Source of the DNA: Flavobacteriales bacterium UBA3431
GTDB taxonomy: Bacteria > Bacteroidota > Bacteroidia > Flavobacteriales > Schleiferiaceae
Reading direction: 5' to 3'
NCBI GenBank assembly: GCA_002381225.1
Contig: DFSS01000006.1
Coordinates: 1-9,981, forward strand
Length of the DNA: 9,981 nt
A program made the position numbers and the translations under genes. Below are positions 1-6,279 of the stretch, piece by piece. The first letter of the stretch is position 1, and each line of letters begins with the position of its first letter. The notes beneath the pieces are model-generated. The model saw only the letters and a program-made list of their open reading frames with translations, was not told where the DNA came from and ran no database searches.

Positions 1-8
1 TAACTTAG
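1..8 (+). promoter_or_regulatory. Putative -7 box (TAACTTAG) of the 424-aa gene
   Basis: TAACTTAG matches TAnnTTTG with one mismatch and ends 4 nt before the ATG at 13. The window edge hides any -33 element. It is reported mainly because the same spacing recurs at three other starts in this window. Confidence 0.3.
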
Positions 9-12
9 AGGC

Positions 13-1287
13 ATGCAAACCGTTCTGCGGAGGTCATGCCTCTTTTTTTATGTCCTCTTTTCGGCGACCTCGGCGTACGGCCAGCTCACCGCGTTAAACA
101 CGTTGCGGTCCTTTCATCACTACGACCCGGGATTCTACGGCGATGGTACGGAGCGGGGATGCATTGTAGGGGATGATACCACCGATGAATGGGTGTTTGG
201 CGCCCTGGGCTACCTCCGGAACACCGAGTTTTTTCACCCCATGGAAGCGGGCCGAACCCTCTTTGGCAGCCAAGCCCTTGCCTACTGGCACAGCGGCTAC
301 GACCAGAAAACCTATTTGGAATTAGGTGGGCTGGCCAACGTTCCCTTTGGAGGCAAAACCCAGATCTATCCGCATGTCGCGGTGATTCACAACATCAACC
401 ACGTGAACGTTTTGCGCTTCGGCACCTTGAGCAATCCGGGCCACGATTTGCCGGAACCCCTCTACAACCCTGGCCGGCGCTATACGCATCCGGTGGAATA
501 CGGCTTCCAGTATATCTCCCCTTACACCGATGCGTGGATCCATTGGGAACAAGCCACGACCTACGGCAGCATGCAAAAAGAGTCCTTCACGGCGGGTTGG
601 AATCAAAACAATTTCCGCGGTAGTATAGGGTTTGGTCCCTATTCGGAAGGCCCCATGCTCAGCCATCGATCCAGCCTATGGATCAACTCGCGCTTCTATG
701 CCCTCTACCACCATGTGGGGGGGCAAATTGACAATGCACCGCCACAACCCACGGGCAACCGTATTCAAACGGGAGTCGATATTCACGTCACCCCCTATTT
801 GGTGGGGCAAAAACGTGCGCCCAAGGGCCAGCAGTCTGCGGAGATTTGGCGCTTTACCCTTCCTACCTACAGCTACACCCTGCTGCGTTATGACGATCCG
901 CTGCAGGCCTTTGGACCGGTCAAAGTGGGCTATGGACAGATGCACAGTCTCGCGGAAGCCTTTAAGGGATTCATCCTCAAGGCCGGGTATTGGCAAGGGA
1001 ATTCATGGATTTCCCCGCTGGGTCAAGGCCTCTACCAAAGTCTGAATCCGGAGGATGCCTCCGTGCCGTTTCAAGGGAGCCGTCAGATGCTGATGCTTTC
1101 GGCGCAAAAAGAGTGGGGAAGTATGGGCTTCCGCTACGATGCGTACTTTGATATGGATCTTGGGAAATGGTCCACGGCTTTCACGTTGAATATGGCCCTC
1201 AAAGAGCGCCGCAAACGCTTAGTTCCCTCCGACGCGGTACATCAGCCCCAGGCCGGCGATGGCATGGTTGAAATAGAAGCGTCCTAG
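13..1287 (+). CDS. Exported beta-rich outer-membrane-type protein, unknown function
   Basis: Predicted 424-aa exported protein. Residues 1-24 form a signal peptide (hydrophobic core CLFFYVLF) with cleavage near AYG/Q. The rest is rich in aromatic, alternating strands and ends in a strand-like STAFTLNMAL around residues 389-398, as expected for an outer-membrane beta-barrel. A central block (about 137-195: GTLSNPGHDLPEPLYN, then E162, DAWIHWE at 173-179 and QKESFTAG at 188-195) recalls a conserved Bacteroidota family of unknown function; this is recognition from memory, not a search. The last ~22 codons, after KERRKRL, are charged and unstructured and lie antisense to the end of the converging gene, so they look like read-through past an ancestral stop. 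The ATG at 13 is chosen because it gives the signal peptide; a TAnnTTTG-like box ends 4 nt upstream. Function unknown; a porin or a surface-assembly protein is possible. Confidence 0.8.
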   Translation: MQTVLRRSCLFFYVLFSATSAYGQLTALNTLRSFHHYDPGFYGDGTERGCIVGDDTTDEWVFGALGYLRNTEFFHPMEAGRTLFGSQALAYWHSGYDQKTYLELGGLANVPFGGKTQIYPHVAVIHNINHVNVLRFGTLSNPGHDLPEPLYNPGRRYTHPVEYGFQYISPYTDAWIHWEQATTYGSMQKESFTAGWNQNNFRGSIGFGPYSEGPMLSHRSSLWINSRFYALYHHVGGQIDNAPPQPTGNRIQTGVDIHVTPYLVGQKRAPKGQQSAEIWRFTLPTYSYTLLRYDDPLQAFGPVKVGYGQMHSLAEAFKGFILKAGYWQGNSWISPLGQGLYQSLNPEDASVPFQGSRQMLMLSAQKEWGSMGFRYDAYFDMDLGKWSTAFTLNMALKERRKRLVPSDAVHQPQAGDGMVEIEAS

Positions 1288-1833
1288 CCAGTGTGGGGTC
1301 ATGGTGTAGGTGAGGGTGTAATTCCCGCCCAAAATGACACCGCCTTCAGCCCCATCAATGGGATGTAGCCACGCTCCAGTGAGTTCATGAATGCCTTGGT
1401 AGCCGCTGAGCATGCCTAGTTGCAGCCCGGAGGTCCATTTTTCGGAATGTTGGTAGGCCCATTCGCCCCCGAGCATGAAGGAAAGCTGATGCCATGAGTT
1501 CAGCATAAGGGCTTGAATGAGCTGCACCTGGGATTTGCCGCCCGCTCCTTCGTGCAACGTCACCCGTGTGGTAAAAATGGGGTGGTGGCTGTTGAAACGG
1601 TAGGTCCATGTGGTGTCGCGAAACCGATGCGAATGTTCACTTTGGCCCGGGAAATTTTGGCCATCCTGCCATGAGCTGGGAACTTGAATCCAAGCGGAAC
1701 GCTCCACCGTTGGACTCTGATGCCAGGAGTGAAAGTAGCCCAGCTCAAGTTGAATTTTAGGCTGGAATTGGGCGTGAGCAGGAAGGAAACCAAGGGTGCC
1801 CAGCGCGGCGAGAACAAGGATAGGTGCTTTCAT
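1219..1833 (-). CDS. Small outer-membrane beta-barrel-like protein, unknown function
   Basis: Predicted 204-aa protein. The start at 1833 is preferred over the longer reading from 1923 because the ATG there opens a clean signal peptide (MKAPILVLAALGTLGF, cleavage near AHA/Q). The longer version adds a basic leader that is antisense to the divergent gene. The mature part has amphipathic strand-turn-strand blocks (QLELGYFHSWHQ, HQLSFMLGGEWAYQ, SGLQLGMLSGYQG, GGVILGGNYTLTYTMT) and closes with a glycine/aromatic strand, FNHAIAGLGLMYRVGGN. This is typical of an 8- to 12-strand outer-membrane barrel. It is convergent with the 424-aa protein gene, with 69 bp of 3' overlap, and divergent from the 90-aa gene. 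No enzymatic motif is visible. It could be a porin-like or accessory barrel; the specific role is not recognised. Confidence 0.78.
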   Translation of the reverse strand: MKAPILVLAALGTLGFLPAHAQFQPKIQLELGYFHSWHQSPTVERSAWIQVPSSWQDGQNFPGQSEHSHRFRDTTWTYRFNSHHPIFTTRVTLHEGAGGKSQVQLIQALMLNSWHQLSFMLGGEWAYQHSEKWTSGLQLGMLSGYQGIHELTGAWLHPIDGAEGGVILGGNYTLTYTMTPHWLGRFYFNHAIAGLGLMYRVGGN

Positions 1834-1838
1834 TGGGG

Positions 1839-1846
1839 TAAATCTA
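1839..1846 (-). promoter_or_regulatory. Putative -7 box (TAGATTTA) of the 204-aa barrel gene
   Basis: Read on the minus strand, TAGATTTA matches the Bacteroidota -7 consensus TAnnTTTG with one mismatch and lies 5 nt before the ATG. No clear -33 TTG is visible at the usual distance. If it is a real -7 element, transcription would begin at or within a few bases of the start codon. Confidence 0.4.
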
Positions 1847-1867
1847 CGCGCTCCTGAGGATGCATTG

Positions 1868-1875
1868 TATCTTGG
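1868..1875 (+). promoter_or_regulatory. Putative -7 box (TATCTTGG) of the 90-aa/DUF2490-like operon
   Basis: TATCTTGG resembles TAnnTTTG with one mismatch and lies 4 nt before the ATG at 1880. With the opposite-strand box at 1839-1846 it would make the 46-bp intergenic region a compact divergent promoter with almost no 5' leaders. No -33 TTG is seen. Confidence 0.35.
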
Positions 1876-1879
1876 TGCC

Positions 1880-2152
1880 ATGCAGCCAGACCTTCGAATT
1901 CTTGCGGTGTATTTCCGCGGCATCTTTTATCGCTATGCGAATCCCCGGGGGGGAATCCTCCATCGCGAAAACCTCCTCACGGAAACCTTGGTCAAACGGC
2001 GCATGCTTGCCCCCCATCCCGCCGACGAATCGCGATTGATTCTGACATTTCGGGGAGAGCGCTATGCCAAAGATATTGTCCACAAAATTTTGCGCCCCGT
2101 CATTTGGGTCATTGTTTCATGGCTTTTGATTGCACTCTACTACCGTCCATGA
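1880..2152 (+). CDS. Small protein with C-terminal membrane anchor, possible winged-helix-like segment
   Basis: Predicted 90-aa protein, not recognised as a named family. The start at 1880 (MQPDLRIL) is chosen over the upstream ATG at 1796 because the longer form would overlap the signal-peptide region of the divergent gene and lacks conserved-looking character. Residues about 31-66 (ENLLTETLVKRRMLAP, then SRLILTFRGERYAKDI) read like the second half of a winged-helix fold: recognition helix, 'KRxLL', then an LTxxGxxxA wing. This is suggestive only. Residues 72-88 (RPVIWVIVSWLLIALYY) are a single C-terminal membrane segment, so the bulk would be cytoplasmic if tail-anchored. It ends in an ATGA overlap with the DUF2490-like gene, implying translational coupling and a shared envelope role. 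Confidence 0.6.
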   Translation: MQPDLRILAVYFRGIFYRYANPRGGILHRENLLTETLVKRRMLAPHPADESRLILTFRGERYAKDIVHKILRPVIWVIVSWLLIALYYRP

Positions 2153-2751
2153 AGCCGGTTTTACTCGCTGGATTTCTCGGTATTTCCCTGTTGGCTCAAG
2201 GCCAATCCCTCTGGTTGGAGGCAGGCTACAAACAGCCTTTGGACAAGCGAACGGATGTAGCGATTTCACAGGCTTGGCGCAGCGATTTTTCCGACCAAGG
2301 CCGAGCATTTGTCGATGTGAAAATCAGCCATGATTGGGGCAAGCACCTGTCCGGTTTCTACGAGCTCCGAACCAACGTGTGGGGTAGCCAAGAACGGAAT
2401 ACCTGGGGCCTTTCATGGCAGGATAAACTTGCTTGGAGGGACCTCAAATTGGGCCAAATGGATTACGGATGGCGTTACCACGATGATGATCAAGCTTTTC
2501 GGCAATCCTTGGGTTATGCGTTTAAAGAGGGCCGGTGGAAACCCAAAGCCGAACTGGAAACATGGTACCGACCATGGACCTCATTCACGACGCCTCGCCG
2601 ATTGCGCTCCTCAGCAGGTTTACAATACAACGCCAAAGGGCCCACAAAATGGGAAGTAGGACTCATTCGCCAATGGGAATACAGCAAGAAAGGGAATTTG
2701 CAAGAGGTGACCTGGGCGTGGTACACGAAATTCCAATGGCGCTTGCCCTGA
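2149..2751 (+). CDS. DUF2490-like outer-membrane protein
   Basis: Predicted 200-aa exported protein. The start at 2149 overlaps the previous stop as ATGA and begins an ideal signal peptide (MKPVLLAGFLGISLLAQGQ, cut before Q). The mature protein has the pattern of the DUF2490 family common in Bacteroidota: an opening LWLEAGYKQPLDKR strand, then paired amphipathic strands with conserved-looking Arg/Trp/Tyr (FVDVKISHDW, LSGFYELRTNVWG, WRYHDDDQAFRQSLGYAF, KWEVGLIRQWEY), ending in an aromatic strand (TKFQWRLP). The length is about normal for that family. The function of DUF2490 proteins is unknown; they are thought to sit in the outer membrane. It is probably co-translated with the small membrane protein upstream. 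Assignment to DUF2490 is by pattern, not by search. Confidence 0.7.
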   Translation: MKPVLLAGFLGISLLAQGQSLWLEAGYKQPLDKRTDVAISQAWRSDFSDQGRAFVDVKISHDWGKHLSGFYELRTNVWGSQERNTWGLSWQDKLAWRDLKLGQMDYGWRYHDDDQAFRQSLGYAFKEGRWKPKAELETWYRPWTSFTTPRRLRSSAGLQYNAKGPTKWEVGLIRQWEYSKKGNLQEVTWAWYTKFQWRLP

Positions 2752-2791
2752 AAGCCGTGAAAATGCCCCTAAGTGTCCGAGGAACACGAAC

Positions 2792-2799
2792 TATCTTTG
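2792..2799 (+). promoter_or_regulatory. Putative -7 box (TATCTTTG) of the amylase/PAP2 operon
   Basis: TATCTTTG is an exact match to the Bacteroidota -7 consensus TAnnTTTG. It is followed by only 4 nt (AGGG) before the ATG at 2804, so the transcript would be leaderless or nearly so. The 52-bp intergenic gap shows no convincing -33 TTG at the usual 17-23 bp spacing, and no terminator for the preceding DUF2490-like gene. Confidence 0.5.
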
Positions 2800-2803
2800 A
2801 GGG

Positions 2804-5539
2804 ATGAAGCGATTGTTCACTCTCGGGGCGCTGTTGGTAGGGCTTGTAGTCCAAGGGCAGATTCTATCCGTAGACCCCCCGTTTCCCACCCAAACGGACA
2901 CCGTCACCATCCTCTACGATGCGACGCAAGGCAATGGTGCGTTGGTGGGGGTGACACCCGTCTACGCACATGCCGGCGTTATCACCACGGCCAGTACGTC
3001 CCCGACGGATTGGAAATTTGTGCAAGGGCAATGGGGCCAGCCCACCCCTTCGGTTTTGATGACGAACATGGGCAACAATGTGCACAAGATTGAGTACCAT
3101 ATGCCCACGTTTTACGGCTATCCTTTGGCTTCCACGACCGTGCTCCAAATGGCCTTTGTCTTCCGCAATGCGGCGGGCAATGTGGTAGGCCGTTCCACGG
3201 ATGGTTCGGACATCTACTACCCGGTGTATCCGGCAAATGCGGGCCTCTTAGCGGCCTTTTTTACCCCGGATGACCACCGCATCACCAATCCTGGTGACAC
3301 CTTGGCTATCCACGCAGCCGCCAATGCCAACGCGATCTTGACACTCTATGACAATGGTGTCCTCGTGGCCTCCGATTCGGCGGCGCAACACCTCAATCAC
3401 GACTTGGTGGTGACAGGGAATGGGCAGCACCTTTTGGAATTTGTCGCCTTTGACGGCACCACGACGGCGCGCGATACGGTTTACTACTTTGGCAACCCGA
3501 GCCAGGTGGTCCAAAATCCCCCCGCGGGTATGGTGGACGGCATCAATGCGCTGAATGACTCCACCGTTTTGCTCCAGCTCCATGCGCCCGACAAAGACTA
3601 TGTCTACGTATTGGGGGATTTTAATGGGTATTTGCCTGATTCGGCCTACTACATGCACAAATCCGTCAATGGAGAGAAGTTTTGGCTGGTGCTCGACCTT
3701 CAAGCCGGCCAAACCTACACCTACCAGTACTGGATTGACGGACTGATCAAGGTGGCAGACCCCTATTCGGAGTTGATTTTGGACCCTTACAACGACGGGA
3801 ACATTCCCGCCGCAACCTGGCCCAATTTGCCTAGCTATCCCACCGGCCTGACTGCGGGACATTGCACGCTGCTGCAGCCTGGGAAGCCCCAATACACCTG
3901 GAAGAACACCGCTTTCCAAGCCCCAGATCAAACTGATTTGCGCATTTACGAGTTGCTCGTTCGTGACTTTAGCAGTCAGCGCAACTACCAGATGATTTTG
4001 GACACCCTGGACTATTTGGAGCGACTGGGCATCAACGCCATCGAATTCATGCCCAACAACGAGTTTGAAAACAACGAAAGCTGGGGCTACAACCCCTCCT
4101 ACCACATGGCCCTGGACAAGTACTACGGTACGCCCGAGAAGTACAAAGAGCTTATCGACAGTTGCCATAGCCGAGGCATAGCGGTGATCATGGATATGGT
4201 GTTCAATCACGCCTACGGTCAGAGCCCGCTCGTGCAGATGTACTGGGATGCCACCCAAGGCAAGCCCGCAAGCAACAATCCTTGGTTCAATACGGATTGC
4301 CCGCACCCTCCGTATTGCTGGGGCAATGACTTCAACCACGTAGCGTTGGCCACGCAGAATTTCCTCGACCGTGTGAACACCTACTGGTTCCAGGAATTCA
4401 AGATCGATGGCATTCGCTATGACTACACCAAGGGTTTCACCAACAGTGGCAATGCCGGGTGGGATGTCACCCGCCAAAACTTGCTCAAGCGCATGGCCGA
4501 CACCATCTGGGCAGTCAACCCTAACGCCTATGTCATTTTGGAGCACTGGGGGGACAATAACGAAGAAAAGCTCTTGTCGGACTACGGCATGATGCTTTGG
4601 GGGAATGCCACCTACAACTTCCGCCAAGGTGCCCAGGGCTATCTACCCGGTAGCAACTTCGCCTACGGCATTCACAAGCAGCGTGGATGGAACGATGCCC
4701 ACCTGATTAGCTATACGGAGAGCCACGATGAGGAGCGTTTGATGTACGACGTCCTGACCTACGGCAATTCCTCCCCTCAAGGGTACAAGACCTATGTCCT
4801 GAATACGGCGTTGCGTCGTTCGGAACTCGCCAATGTCTTCGCCTTCACGATTCCTGGCCCCAAAATGATCTACATGTTCAACGAATTGGGCTACGATCAA
4901 TCCATCGACAACCCCTGCCGAATTTGCAACAAGCCGCCCAAGTGGGGCTACCAGCAAGTGCCCGAGCGTCGGCGCCTCTACGACGTCACCGCCGCAGTCA
5001 TGCAGCTTCGCAAGCAAGCGCCCGCCAGCTTTGACGGCAGCAATTTCACCTACAACCTGGGGGGTGCGGTGAAACGCATCAACCTACAAGACTCAACCAT
5101 GAATGTCAATGTGATTGGCAACTGGGATGTGGTGGCGCAGAACGGCATTCCCAACTTCCCCCACACGGGTACGTGGTACGAATACTTTACGGCGGATTCC
5201 GTGGAGGTGCTCGATCCCTTTATGAGTTTTGCCTTGGAGCCCGGCGAATACCGCATCTACACAGACGTCAAGCTGCAGCAGCCGAGCATCACGTTGGGCG
5301 AGGAAGAATGGGTCACCCAAGCGCCTCTTCAGGTCTATCCCAACCCTGCAAGCGATGCGGCCCTAGTCGTTTCGCCCACGTCAGGTGTGCTTCGTGTGAT
5401 GGATCTTCAAGGCCGCGAACTCTTCCAAGTTCAGGTCGAAGCAAACATCCCCCTTGAGGTCGATTTGACGGGCTTGGCCCAAGGACTTTATGTGGTTCGA
5501 ATGGGCGAGGCAATCCAACGTATTCAAATACTGCGATGA
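2804..5539 (+). CDS. Secreted GH13 alpha-amylase-family glycoside hydrolase with T9SS sorting domain
   Basis: 911-aa secreted enzyme expected to cleave alpha-glucans. A signal peptide (1-19, cut before Q) precedes beta-sandwich-like regions at about 20-140 and 145-230. A CBM48-like domain (about 255-335; YVYVLGDFNGYLPDS, then YQYWIDG) follows, as is usual before GH13 barrels. The barrel spans about 375-735 and carries all four conserved regions: DMVFNH (464-469), GIRYDYTKGF with nucleophile D540, VILEHWGD with acid/base E580, and TESHDEER with H641-D642. A C-terminal beta domain follows to about 820. The last ~70 residues (LQVYPNPASD at 842-851, then VMDLQGRELF and a final QRIQILR) match a type A T9SS C-terminal domain, so the enzyme should be secreted across the outer membrane or attached to the cell surface. 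It is coupled to the PAP2 gene by ATGA. Exact substrate (starch, pullulan, glycogen) cannot be read. Confidence 0.95.
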   Translation: MKRLFTLGALLVGLVVQGQILSVDPPFPTQTDTVTILYDATQGNGALVGVTPVYAHAGVITTASTSPTDWKFVQGQWGQPTPSVLMTNMGNNVHKIEYHMPTFYGYPLASTTVLQMAFVFRNAAGNVVGRSTDGSDIYYPVYPANAGLLAAFFTPDDHRITNPGDTLAIHAAANANAILTLYDNGVLVASDSAAQHLNHDLVVTGNGQHLLEFVAFDGTTTARDTVYYFGNPSQVVQNPPAGMVDGINALNDSTVLLQLHAPDKDYVYVLGDFNGYLPDSAYYMHKSVNGEKFWLVLDLQAGQTYTYQYWIDGLIKVADPYSELILDPYNDGNIPAATWPNLPSYPTGLTAGHCTLLQPGKPQYTWKNTAFQAPDQTDLRIYELLVRDFSSQRNYQMILDTLDYLERLGINAIEFMPNNEFENNESWGYNPSYHMALDKYYGTPEKYKELIDSCHSRGIAVIMDMVFNHAYGQSPLVQMYWDATQGKPASNNPWFNTDCPHPPYCWGNDFNHVALATQNFLDRVNTYWFQEFKIDGIRYDYTKGFTNSGNAGWDVTRQNLLKRMADTIWAVNPNAYVILEHWGDNNEEKLLSDYGMMLWGNATYNFRQGAQGYLPGSNFAYGIHKQRGWNDAHLISYTESHDEERLMYDVLTYGNSSPQGYKTYVLNTALRRSELANVFAFTIPGPKMIYMFNELGYDQSIDNPCRICNKPPKWGYQQVPERRRLYDVTAAVMQLRKQAPASFDGSNFTYNLGGAVKRINLQDSTMNVNVIGNWDVVAQNGIPNFPHTGTWYEYFTADSVEVLDPFMSFALEPGEYRIYTDVKLQQPSITLGEEEWVTQAPLQVYPNPASDAALVVSPTSGVLRVMDLQGRELFQVQVEANIPLEVDLTGLAQGLYVVRMGEAIQRIQILR

Positions 5540-6279
5540 GCCAAAGAACGCGTTCATTTGGGGTGCTCGCCCTGGTCCTTTGGGGTCTAGGTGCTTGGGC
5601 ACAGCCCACGTATCTGCTTCGTCCCCACCGAGAGGTGCCCATCGGGCTCTCCGTCGCAGGAATGGGGGCGTTCAACATCTGGGCAGCCCCCGCTGTGAAG
5701 GGCTTTACGCTCGCGGAACTCGACGCTCTTGAGCCCACGCACATTCCTGCTTGGGACCAATGGGCCCTTGGGAGGTGGAATGAAGGGGCGGGCCACCGTT
5801 CGGACTACCTCTTTTATGGAGCAGCACTGTGGTCGTCTGCGACCGTCCTCCTTCCGGCGTTGAATGAAGGAGAATGGCAAGCGAGCCTTCCCACGGCAGT
5901 CATGTGGGTGGAGATGAATGCCTTGACATTGGTGGCGACGGATCTCACAAAGAACTTGGTGACCCGTCCGCGGCCTTTTACCTACTACTCAGATGCTCCA
6001 ATGGAGGCCCGACTGGAGGTGGATGCGCGCAAGTCCTTTTTTTCGGGGCATACCAGCATGACGGCCGCCAATACCTTTTATGCAGCCAAGGTTTTTTCCG
6101 ACCTCTACCCTGATTCTAAAATGAAGCCGTGGGTATGGGCCGCCGCAGCGGTGATTCCCGCGTTGACAGCCCAGCAGCGTATGGCAGCTGGCAAGCATTT
6201 TTTGAGTGACGTGGTGGTCGGCTACGCCGTGGGAGCTCTTATCGGTTGGGGGATTCCCCAGTGGCACCTACAGCGCTGA
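5536..6279 (+). CDS. Exported PAP2-superfamily phosphatase
   Basis: Predicted 247-aa PAP2 (type 2 phosphatidic acid phosphatase / vanadium haloperoxidase-like) enzyme. An N-terminal signal sequence (FGVLALVLWGLGAWA, cut before Q24) places the active site in the periplasm. All three catalytic motifs are present: K139-X6-R146-P147 (KNLVTRPRP), S170-G171-H172 (FFSGHTS) and R215-X5-H221-X3-D225 (RMAAGKHFLSD). The SGH/H221 pair provides general acid and nucleophile through a phospho-histidine. Hydrophobic stretches around 91-107, 198-212 and 226-240 allow membrane association. Possible substrates include lipid phosphates, undecaprenyl pyrophosphate or soluble phosphomonoesters; the sequence alone does not decide. 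The start overlaps the amylase stop (ATGA), suggesting translational coupling. The last 41 bp are antisense to the end of the usher-like gene. Confidence 0.93.
   Translation: MSQRTRSFGVLALVLWGLGAWAQPTYLLRPHREVPIGLSVAGMGAFNIWAAPAVKGFTLAELDALEPTHIPAWDQWALGRWNEGAGHRSDYLFYGAALWSSATVLLPALNEGEWQASLPTAVMWVEMNALTLVATDLTKNLVTRPRPFTYYSDAPMEARLEVDARKSFFSGHTSMTAANTFYAAKVFSDLYPDSKMKPWVWAAAAVIPALTAQQRMAAGKHFLSDVVVGYAVGALIGWGIPQWHLQR

Noticed and set aside
322..666. Many other open frames of 60-140 codons in all frames, such as this minus-strand one
   Set aside because: Each lies fully inside a better-supported gene and has no recognisable domain, signal peptide or start context of its own.
717..723. G7 tract in the 424-aa gene (also G7 at 1947-1953 and C7 at 6834-6840) as possible phase-variation sites
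   Set aside because: Tracts of seven are short and all frames are intact; without population data they are no more than expected in GC-rich DNA.
1834..1923. N-terminal extension of the 204-aa barrel gene to 1923, and of the 90-aa gene back to 1796
   Set aside because: The two extensions are antisense to each other and would bury a good signal peptide start at 1833; the shorter starts leave a sensible 46-bp divergent promoter.
3248..4627. A 459-codon open frame antisense to the amylase gene
   Set aside because: It is exactly opposite the GH13 barrel with its intact catalytic motifs, is rich in Val/Ile/Gly/His as antisense frames of GC-rich genes are, and shows no domain or signal peptide.
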